Assembly: GCA_014529385.2 (NCBI GenBank)
Contig: CM043945.1
Coordinates: 982,312-1,046,311, forward strand
Source: Adiantum capillus-veneris
Taxonomy: Eukaryota > Streptophyta > Polypodiopsida > Polypodiales > Pteridaceae
Length of the DNA stretch: 64,000 bases
Reading direction: 5' to 3'
Below the pieces are notes generated by a model, which saw only the letters and a program-made list of their open reading frames with translations, did not search any database and had not been told where the DNA came from. How positions within the stretch are numbered: the stretch's first letter is position 1; the number at the start of each line of letters is the position of its first letter. Both the position numbers and the translations under genes were made by a program. Below are positions 55,928-64,000 of the stretch, piece by piece.

Positions 55928-58900
55928 CACCTCTGCAAGAGAGGGCTACAACAAACATGATGGGAGACTCTCCCAATGAAAGAACAACATACATAAAATG
56001 AGGCTAAATCAAGAGATGGGAGGAGGGAAGAGCCACACAGGTGGATAGTAGAAAGGCCCAAGGCGCCAGAGTCGAAGGAAAGCCTCGCGGCGCTCCCGCA
56101 TACGGTCGGAGCTGCCTTGTAGTCCCTCAAGCTGTCCTCTGAGAGTATGAATCAGCTCTGGCCAAAGGTCACGAACAGTCTTTGCTGGTGGCACAGAGCG
56201 AGCCTCCAAAATGCGGAAACAACGGGCCCGCCAGATGAACCAAAGTGTCAGGCCACTAATGAGCTACCAACACTCCTCTCTCTCACTGCACTACTCCCGT
56301 GGAGTAAGCTCTGTAGCACGCTGGAGTGTAGGTTGCCTCCCCTGTATCGCTATCATCCTGCTAGTGGAAGATAGCTCAAACTGAAGTGCCGGGCCCGTGA
56401 GAGTGGACCAAGCCGCTGCCCCCCAAGTGTACTGTCTAGCCGTGGAGAGAGTAGGCATCAGCCAAAGAACTCGTAGCCACACCTGCTGGGCCGAGGGACA
56501 GTCCCAAAGACAGTGACGCTGACTCTCCACCAACTGGTCACAGGCTGCACATGCGGCCGAGATGCCACTATGCACAAGTCAGCTTGCTACTGCTGTAGCT
56601 CTGTGTGCAACCAGCCACTGAAACAAGGTGACGCGCCTCGGCTGTCTGGAGTCCCAAAGCCTCTGCCAAAAGGCTGTCAAGAACTCGACCATGAGGACCT
56701 CCTCCTGCCAATGACGTGCTGAAGTGGGGCGAGCCTCTCTCTGTGGTGCAAGTATATGACGTCCAAGCCGAACAGTGTACTGAAAGAAGGGGACTCCTGG
56801 GTGGTCTGCAGAAGAGAAGGGGTCCCTCAAAAGCCACTCACCAAGATTCCACTGTACTAGTGTCAATGGACAACACTCCCAAGCCCATAGCCTCTAGTGT
56901 CCAGTCTCAAGAGCTGCAGGGTCAGGGTCTATGACGCAAGTCCTCCCACATATGCCCACAACTCGAATCCTCTAGAAACAGCACTCTGCTACCTGCGGGG
57001 CCTCTACTGCAACTCGCTGTAGTCGTCCCCCACCCTCAAGCTCGAAGAATAGGGTTGGGACAGTCTCTGAGCTGGCCCTGACTCAAATGAGAACTCCAGT
57101 CGTGTGAAGGCTCCCATCCACCGGGGTGCTACTGGCTCGAAAGGCGTGAGCGACTCAGCTGGAACTGACTCTGAGATGTCCTGACACATGCTCTGCACCC
57201 CTCTCATGCCCTGTAGCTGGAGACCCTGCACCTCCGCAGACAAACCTGTGAACTCTAGCCAGTCACCTAGAGAGCGCATTGGACTTGCTGCCATAGGACC
57301 CCAGGAAACATGAGGCCGACTACCAACCAAGTGACCTCTCTGAGTGCTAACCATGGGGTTCCAGACGAGGGGCTGCCGTAGGCGCTCCTCCGTGCACGTC
57401 GGCTGTCTCTGCTCCAAGCCACGCCGTAAGAGCTCTCAAGATCGAAGCAAACTCATAGCGAAGCGGTCCTCCAGTCTGTTGCTCAAACCAACTCGACGCA
57501 TCTCTGTAAAGATCCATCTGGTCGAAGGTTGCCAAGGGCCTCTTGACTGAGGCACCCTGGCACGAAGCCTCTGCAGCAAGAACTCCTTCCAGGGCTCCTC
57601 ACGTGGAAGAAGTCCTCTGACTATGAACTTCCCAAGAAGGACCCTGCTCTGCTGTGTTGGATCAATGATCCCAAGCCCTCCCAGGGAACAAGGAAGCGTG
57701 ATGACAGACCAAGCCACCTTGGCTCGGGCTATCTGTATGTCACGTCCTGACCAAAGGAAGTTCCTGATCAGCCTCTCTACCTGGCCGATACAAGAACTCG
57801 AGAAGATCCAGTAGGAAGTGATGTACCACATAGTCGCCAACAACACCTGGTTGGCAACTACAACTCTACCAGCCAGAGAAAGTCGTACTGAGCTCCAATG
57901 TAACAGCTTTCTCGTGATGGATAGGAGAAGAGGAGCAATCTGCTGCTCGGGAGACAAGTCCAAACCAACCTGACAACCCAAGTACCGAACTGCAGTCCCT
58001 GGGGGAATCCACCTGAAACCCTCTCCTGGCATCCAATCTGGCACAGGAGCACTACCAACCGAGAAAGCCATTGTCTTTCTCCCGTTGATCAGTGCGCCCG
58101 ATGCACAACAAAAGGTCTCCAAAGCCTGCTCACATCTGTGAAGATTGGCCTCCTGGACATATAAGTACAAGGCTGAGTCATCGGCAAACTCAGCGTCTAG
58201 TAGCACGCATATCCTCGGGCTCACAAGCTACTGACCCATCGGGCCTCCTCAACTGACTGACCTTGGCATGCGAGTGCCGAAGTCCCACCGTCTCAAAAAA
58301 AGCATTTGTCACTCTGTCACCCACCTGAGTCCACTGAGATGCCTGTCGGTGGAAGGCAAGCTCATGACGCCTCTCCTCTGTGCTAGCAAGCTCCTGTCGA
58401 GCCTGCTGTAACTGCTCCTCCAACCATGGACAGTCTGCATGTTGCTCCTGCATCCTCTGTAATGAAGCAATGCCCCGTCTGAGACACTGCTCCGCCTTTC
58501 TCGCTAAAGCCCGGCGAGCCAGAGACTCCTGAAGAAAAAAGTGGCTAATCTGAGCTAGGCCTGAGGCCACTCTGTCTGCAGGAGAGTCCTGTCTGTCCGT
58601 GCCCTCTGTCCAGAGAGCCTCTACCCTCTCTCTGAGTGTTGAGTCCAACAAGACCCGTTCTGGGATGCGGAGCATCGTGCTCCCACTCCTCTGCCTGTCT
58701 GCCACTGTGAGGATCACTGGTGCATGGTCCGAGAAGGAGGTCCCTGCCAGGATGCCCACTGATCCTCCCAAGTCACTGAAGTGGTCACTAGTGTAGAAGC
58801 GATCTATCCGCGATAGATTCACTCCTTCCACTCTGCGGTCCGATCTAGAGAAGGCAAGACTGCCTGGGAGCCTCACAAAACCAGAGTGCTGCCATGTATC

Positions 58901-59215
58901 CGAGACCCTCAAAGTCATACATAACCTCTCCCAAGCTGCCGACTCGCTCCATGCACAGTAGCATGGCTGCCACCAATCCTCTCAAAAGGGTCCTCCAACA
59001 TGTTGAAGTCCCCTCCTATGCACCAATGATCTGCCTGCGGCAGAGACTCAACAATCTGTGACCAAAACTCTGCCCGGCGAGAAAACGAGTGAAGCCGTAG
59101 TCGAAGAAGTCCCAGCGGCGTCGGATGTCAATGCTCGTCAGACCACGAGGGATAGCTGCTAGGGAAGATGTCTGAATCTGCAGAGGGGGCCGTAAGAAAG
59201 GCTGACCCTCTCTCG
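55928..59215 (-). pseudogene. LINE ORF2 (endonuclease, partial RT, zinc-binding C-terminus)
   Basis: Read on the minus strand: about 59050-58190 holds the C-terminal endonuclease (GGDFNML-like scrap; SRIDRFYTSDHF; GTSFSDHAPVILTV) and the linker before RT (VGDRVTNAFFETVGLR). At about 58195 it jumps directly to LLDAEFADDSALYLYVQ, the (F/Y)ADD block, so the fingers and first palm motifs of RT are deleted. The thumb follows (57436-58190; LGCQVGLDLSPEQQ, WSGRDIQIARAKVAW). Near the 3' end, FQWLVAHRATAV and the zinc-binding block CAACDQLVESQRHCLWDC (56500-56560) correspond to the RT-associated zinc domain of plant L1 LINEs. Frameshifts recur at about 57420, 56870 and 56570. It is dead. Confidence 0.88.
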
Positions 59216-60459
59216 CTAGGCGACTCGTGGCAAAGGCGCTGCCAAGAGATCTCCTAGCCGCTGCAGAAGGCCCTGTCTCCTGGGCCGACAGGGGAACTGG
59301 AGTAGGAGGGGGGGAGAAGGAGCTGGGGAGAGTGGTGGAGAAGAGGGGCGGGATGGGGCAACATAGGTAGGGGGGCGAGGTGGAGAGGCGACGGGAGCAG
59401 AAGGCGGGGGAGAGGATGAGGAAGAGGGGGGGAACTCTGGGGTGGGAGAAGCTGTCGAGGGTAAAGCGGAGGTGGGGGCTGGCGCAGGGATCTCCTCCTG
59501 CTCAAGAGGACCAAAACGGTTCCCCGTGGGAACCCACTGTTGCTGAGTAGGCGCCTGAGGGCCACTCTGAGTGCCAGGCTGACGCTGTGGCATGGGCCCT
59601 GTCGTCATCGACCACGGGCCTGCTGCCATACCTCCTCTGCTGGAGCCCCAGGCTCGGAGGATGGCTCTGCATGTGTGCGCTGAGCCACTGTCGGTGGCTG
59701 CGGGCCAGCCCTGGCAGGTTGGGGCTGAGACTGTGGTGCAGGTCGCGGCCTCCTCCGTGGAGAGGCCTTCGCTAGATGGCCCATCTGTCGACAAATGAAG
59801 CACTGGTTCCGGAGGCCCGAGTACTCCACACTCTGTCTAAACCAACCCCCACTCACCCGAGCCAAAAGGATAACCTTCGGGAGCGTATGGGTATCTCTGA
59901 CCAAGACTCAAACTGAGGGAATGCCAGCCGCCTTGGCAGCTACTGATGCTGCCGTACGAGGTGTCTCCACGACAGTCCCAATGACGGACCCGATCCTGGA
60001 TAGAAGTGGTAGGTACTCCCTCCGTAAACCCGGAAAGCAGACCGAGATGGGGATGCTTGCCTCCTCTACTAGAACATCCGAAGCCGGGTCAAAACCATGC
60101 CGCCACTATCGAAAGTGGGCACGTGATGCTCGGATGGCCTGTGGACTCATAGCTATGACCTTGGACGCCATCTCGGAGGTCTCAAACTCGATTTGATAGT
60201 AACCCCGTCCGAGAATCTGGACATCCAAGATCTTGCCCACCTCTGCGAGAAGGCGGGCCTGGAGAAGGTCTCGCAGCTCTCCTCTGCTAGGTCGGGTGCA
60301 GAGAATCTTGCAGATGACCGAAGTCGCCTGCAATCGCTCTACCTCTGCGGCAAGGCTCTCTTGCTCTGTCGGCGAGAGAGCAAGTCGAATGGTGGGCTCA
60401 GCGAGGTCGCGCGAGGGGGCTTTTGACGAGTCCCTCTGTGGCGAAGCTGGGGCCTCCAT
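59216..60459 (-). pseudogene. LINE ORF1 (DUF4283 and zinc knuckle)
   Basis: 60459-60106 encodes a DUF4283-type RNA-binding domain: SVICKILCTRPSRGELRDLL, then ILDVQILGRGYYQIEFETSE. After a stop, the frame at 59904-59605 has QCFICRQMGHLAKAS, a CCHC knuckle whose last Cys is replaced. A Pro/Ser-rich low-complexity tail runs to 59216. DUF4283 followed by a zinc knuckle is the usual ORF1 of plant L1-type LINEs. Stops and shifts break it. Confidence 0.85.
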
Positions 60460-60843
60460 CTGTGTCTACTGCTGTGGCGAAAGAAGAGGGCGACGGGAGG
60501 ATGCTGCAAAAAGGCGCACAAAGCACTGCCCCAGTGACTGACGCAGTGCTGGAGGGGCCGAAATGCAAGGATTTGTTGGGGTGAAGAAGAAGCACCGACG
60601 GGCAACAGACGGGGGGGGGGGTTTAGCGAGCTGGGGCGGCTACAGCTGTAACGCTGGCAACGGCGGGAGGGGATGGCGGGGGCAACAGAGGCGAGCAGGC
60701 AGCACGGGTGGGCTGGCAGCGGGGCAGCAATGGCGGGCAGCAGGGATAGGCAGGCAGGCATGCACCGGGGACAGACAGGCAGGCGGGCAGCAGGGCAGGC
60801 AGCGCTTTGGGGGGGGGGGGGGGGCGCAGCAGTAGCGAGCTCC
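60460..60843 (-). other. LINE 5' region, G-rich
   Basis: On the plus strand it carries G runs at 60611-60621 (11 G) and 60809-60824 (16 G), and ggcaggcagg repeats (about 60740-60800). It probably represents the LINE 5' untranslated region and promoter. The G runs could form quadruplexes on the plus strand. Confidence 0.65.
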
Positions 60844-60860
60844 TTACGCTAGCTGATTTT
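60844..60860. repeat. LINE target-site duplication, right copy
   Basis: ttacgctagctgatttt, one base different from 47336-47352. It lies at the 5' end of the LINE. Confidence 0.85.
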
Positions 60861-61069
60861 CAGCGCCAGCTTTTGGGCTAGTTGATTTTGAGTTTGAAGC
60901 TTTTCACTGTAACTGCTTTTCAGGCAAAGGGCCTTTAAATATGAGGCTAGGGCTCATTCTCTGACACACTTTTGGGAGAAGGTGCAGAGCGTGAAGTACC
61001 GGCTTGTACTGTGTTGATGGAATATAGAGAAATACCGAAAGGGGCACCAAAGTTTGGGGCCAATACTCT
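60861..61069 (+). repeat. LTR fragment (U3-R-U5 like), interrupted by the LINE
   Basis: It carries a TATA-like tttaaatatgagg near 60935 and then the aaataccgaaaggggcacc block at 61030-61048, in the same order as other gypsy LTRs here. Its left part probably continues at about 47260-47352. The parent element was not identified. Confidence 0.5.
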
Positions 61070-61080
61070 CTAGGGTGGAA

Positions 61081-61679
61081 TTCCGCCACTCCGTGTCGCG
61101 TGTCGTCTCAGCTACATGGACACACATATGTCTCATGGTTTGCGTTGTGCCATTGGTCAGATACGCACATCCTCACATCAGCTCGAGATTGAGACTGGTA
61201 GATTCAGAGGGATACCAGCAGACAGCAGGATATGCCGATTATGCCAGAGAGAGCCAGAGACAGAGTTGCACTACATATGTCATTGCACAGTGTTCTATGA
61301 GATACGGGGGCGTTTCCACTGCTTATTCAGAGAGGGTTTTGGTCCTCTATCTAGGGTCATGAGTTATGAGGATCAAAGATGTCTTGGACTATATCTACTT
61401 GAGTTACACAGGTATAGAGACACTTTACTGGGGAGAGCTAGAGAGAGGCAGTCCCAGAGACACATTACAGATTTCTTTTCACTAGATATGGGACAGCCAG
61501 AGGAGCAGCCACCACTGCAGAGCTCGTCCCACACTCATTCGACCACTACTGGCACTCTCATCAACCGAGCATTGGAGCTACAGAGATACAGACGACCGCG
61601 ACTGAGGAGAGGAGCTACACAGCATCGACGGAGACTACAACAGAAGATTCGAGCCACTCTCTCGACATCCAGAGTGTAG
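61081..61679 (+). pseudogene. LINE ORF2 C-terminal fragment (zinc-binding)
   Basis: The plus frame from 61116 reads RTSSHQLEIETGRFRGIPAD, then SRICRLCQREPETELHYICH ending in C. This is the CX2C-x(8)-HX4C zinc-binding end found after the RT of plant LINE-like elements. A Ser/Thr/Arg-rich tail ends at 61679. It belongs to a different LINE from the one at 47-60 kb (opposite strand, different sequence). 3' flanking sequence to about 61935 may be its untranslated region; it ends next to a CT tract. Confidence 0.7.
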
Positions 61680-61934
61680 ATGAGGATGGATCCTCACCAT
61701 TTCTTCCATCTTTGTTTCACACACTCTTACATCCAGTTTACCGGGTACCTATTGTATCAGCTGCTACACCCACGTAGTTTTAGATTGTAGTAGTAGTAGT
61801 AGTATTTTGTTCCACTTCTAGTTCTTTTCTAGTTCTTTTGTACCCAGACATGGTATTAGATTCACTATTTTGTAACTGATTGGTCTCATAGGTCATTTTG
61901 GCCTTTTGAAGACGTTAATATAACATTTCATTTC

Positions 61935-62043
<109 letters not shown>

Positions 62044-62254
62044 CAGTTGTTATTTAAGTGCTAAAAGTTTGTTTAGTCTGTTCTTTTCTATTGGCACGTG
62101 GTGCCCGTCGTGTGACACCAGACCTCTATGCTCAAGGCTCTCTACCTCTACCATCACCTCTATCCTCAAGGCTCTCCACCTACTCTCTGCCTCCTCTACC
62201 CTCTCAACTCTCAAGCTCTCATCTACTCTCTCTCCACCTACACTCTCCACCATC

Positions 62255-63160
62255 ATGTCATCTCAAGCTAACTCCTCTTCTCAAGCCGGCTCTTCTCGAA
62301 GGAGGCCCGCAATGCAAACATGGTCATGGTGGGATGAACTCGACTCTACCAGGCATGGTCAAGGTGGCGGTGCAAGACCATGGATATGCAAGCTATGCCC
62401 GTCTAAGAGAACGAGTGGTGCAAACAAAGTGCGAGCCCATCTTCTTCATGAACCCGGCCATGAGGTGAAGTTTTGCCCACACATTACACCTGAGAAGCGA
62501 GAGCAAAGGCAAGCAAAGGCAAGCCAACCTTGGCTCCACCTCTCAAGCGTTCAAGCCAAATGCATCCACATCGGGGGCTTCCATTGCGCATCGCCAAAGC
62601 ACCCTCAACGAAAATTGGAATCCTAAATTGAGGGAAGAGGTGGATAGGTCGGTTGCCCGATTCTTCTTCCGCGACCACATTGCCTTCCATGAATCGCATT
62701 GAGTGTGCATTGTAATCTCTAATTTTGTATTTCATTATGGGGTCTCCATACTAGCACAAAATGCTCTTTTTTGTCTTGATAGGTCTCCATACTTTCAAAA
62801 CATGGTTACAAAAATAGGGGAATATGGCCCCTCTTATGTGCCACGTTCATCATAGAGGCTTCGCACCACCCTCCTTGACAAAGAGAAGCTTGCCGTGGAG
62901 CAAGTGGCCCAAACAACAAAGAATTTGTGGGAGACCAATGGCGGCTCTCCTCGTAGATGGATCGAGCGACACCCGCAAGCGGTCCATCCATGGAGTGGTG
63001 GCCTACTCTCGGGGGGAGACGTATTTTATGGAGTCACATGATGCATCTGTAACAAACTTGAACACCCCAAGTCAAGATTCTACCACGACACAGCAGAGAT
63101 TCACTTCAAAAACACTTTACAAATCAAAAGAGAGTCGACACGTCTCGGCATAGTTCCGTG
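62255..63160 (+). pseudogene. hAT transposase N-terminal fragment (BED finger and DUF659)
   Basis: From ATG 62255 the frame reads MSSQANSSSQAGSSRRRP and then a BED-type zinc finger (WICKLCPSKRTSGANKVRAH, LLHEPGHEVKFC). After a frameshift near 62610 it reads LREEVDRSVARFFFRDHIAF. A probable intron of about 80 bp ends at a TAG near 62781, followed by SPYFQNMVTKIGEYGPSYVP and, shifted again, LLVDGSSDTRKRSIHGVVAY with YFMESHDASVTN. That is the DUF659 core of plant hAT transposases, including the first catalytic Asp region. The rest of the catalytic domain and the dimerisation domain are missing; unrelated gypsy LTR sequence starts near 63160. Confidence 0.75.
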
Positions 63161-63475
63161 CCAAGAGATAATGGCCCCAAAGACTGGCGCCCCTTTCGGT
63201 ATTACTTTTTATATTAAACTTTGACCAAAGTACAACTAGCCTACGGGTGCTCGCTCTCAGACTCTGCATCCAGATGCTCTTAGAAGTGAGCCCCCTTGGG
63301 TCACCTATATAGATTACAAGGGATGCTAAAAGCAGAGCCCCAAAAGCTTTAAACTCAAAAGCAACTGGTCAAAAATCTGCCAGCACAAAAAGCGGAAATC
63401 CGTACAGTCAGCCTGCCACCGCAATCAGATTGCTCATTAGGCTCCCCATCAACTAAGGAGCTCCCCATCAACCGG
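63160..63475 (-). repeat. LTR fragment of a minus-strand gypsy
   Basis: On the minus strand there is a TATA-like CTATATAGG near 63320 and, downstream, AATATAAAAAG followed by the conserved ataccgaaaggggcgcc block (63186-63203). Boundaries are uncertain. It adjoins the pol remnant at 63480 in the correct order for a 3' LTR. Confidence 0.55.
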
Positions 63476-63479
63476 CACA

Positions 63480-64000
63480 TCGCCTTTAAAAGGCTTCAAT
63501 AGACTCACATCGAATGCATTGTGAATCTTCCAAGTATCGGGCAGCTTGAGTCGGAAGGAGACATCATTTATCTTTTCTTTAATCTGGAAAGGGCTATAAT
63601 ACCTCATGCTAAGCTTTTTAAAAAGTCGCTCCTTTCCCTTTCATTTTCTTAGGCGTGCCTTCTTAAAACGTAATCGTCTTCCTTTAATTTCAAATCCTGG
63701 CAACGTCGATCTGCTGCCTTCTTATGTTGTTCTTGAGATTTCTCGAAAGCCTCCCAGACCTTGGCTAAAGCAATGTCCAAGTCCCTCGTGTATTGGTCGG
63801 CTTCAAAAATCTTGTCTTTAGTGTTGAGGAAGGGTGGAACCTTCGGAGCACCTTCAATTATCTCAAATGGCGCGTTCCCCGTCGAAGATGAACCGTGTTA
63901 TTGTAGGCAAATTCCACCAAAGGCAAAAAATATTCCCATTGAGTCTTCTGATCAGAGATGTAAGACTTCAATAAATCCAGAACAACTGAATTTGCAATCT
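63480..64000 (-). pseudogene. Chromovirus integrase C-terminus, partial at window edge
   Basis: The minus strand from 64000 reads SVVLDLLKSYISDQKTQWEY, FLPLVEFAYNNTVH, APFEIIEGAPKVPPF and KDKIFEADQYTRDLD, then shifts frame near 63680. It closely parallels 53275-53680 of the nested gypsy, so it is another member of that lineage. It continues outside the window. Confidence 0.8.

Larger units (their letters stand above)
47353..60843 (-). mobile_element. L1-type LINE, about 5.0 kb, split by a nested gypsy element
   Basis: The 3' end is a short A tail (T run 47349-47359 on the plus strand) and the 5' end lies near 60843, with a 17-bp target duplication at both borders. Removing the nested gypsy (47413-55922 plus one duplication copy) leaves about 5.0 kb. 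ORF1 and ORF2 are read on the minus strand. ORF2 has lost most of its RT domain and part of its endonuclease, so this copy cannot move on its own. Confidence 0.85.

Overview
The window looks like nuclear DNA from a land plant with a large genome full of transposable elements. The evidence is plant-type Ty1-copia, Ty3-gypsy, L1-type LINE (DUF4283 ORF1), hAT and Mutator-like remains, spliceosomal introns, a TOM1-like (TOL) GAT-domain exon, and a decayed piece of plant mitochondrial 26S rRNA. A seed-free plant such as a fern is my guess from the overall flavour, including pure (GA)n/(CT)n tracts of 80-117 bp. That guess is inference and nothing here proves it.

Layout. 1-5.6 kb: an old LTR end, a LINE reverse-transcriptase relic and a transposase-like relic. 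5.6-10.7 kb: a decayed copia element, a decayed Tat-lineage gypsy, and an inverted repeat with a captured RT scrap. 15.0-21.4 kb: a minus-strand Mutator-like (MULE) transposase cut by a 1.4-kb foldback element that carries four 62-64-bp palindromes at 177-bp spacing; hairpins and microsatellites follow. 22.4-26.5 kb: an LRR-like relic and then the most interesting gene, a nine-exon plus-strand gene. Its predicted protein ends in a permuted (beta-class) amino-methyltransferase-like fold, with a DLPF motif before a GCGTAP SAM-binding motif. 26.8-35.9 kb: a young, complete-looking LTR retrotransposon on the minus strand (575/577-bp LTRs, 5-bp target duplication, tRNA-Asp primer site). It encodes Gag and a protease but no reverse transcriptase, RNase H or integrase. 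37.8-38.9 kb: a mitochondrial 26S rRNA insertion with an internal duplication. 41.6-42.1 kb: TOL exon(s). 42.5-47.2 kb: a decayed minus-strand chromovirus. 47.35-60.84 kb: an L1-type LINE (17-bp target duplication) with a full-length chromovirus nested in it (8.5 kb, 5-bp duplication). 61-64 kb: an LTR scrap, a second LINE tail, a hAT relic and the edge of another chromovirus.

Most coding sequence here is transposon-derived and broken. Two loci stand out as possibly active or recently active: the methyltransferase-like gene, which is open across eight exons with consistent splice phases and one 1-nt discrepancy at the last junction, and the Gag-protease retrotransposon just downstream of it, which must borrow its polymerase from another element. 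The decayed Tat-lineage protease-RT at 8.5-10.3 kb resembles the young element's protease and points to a likely helper lineage. All calls come from reading the sequence by eye; no database search was run.
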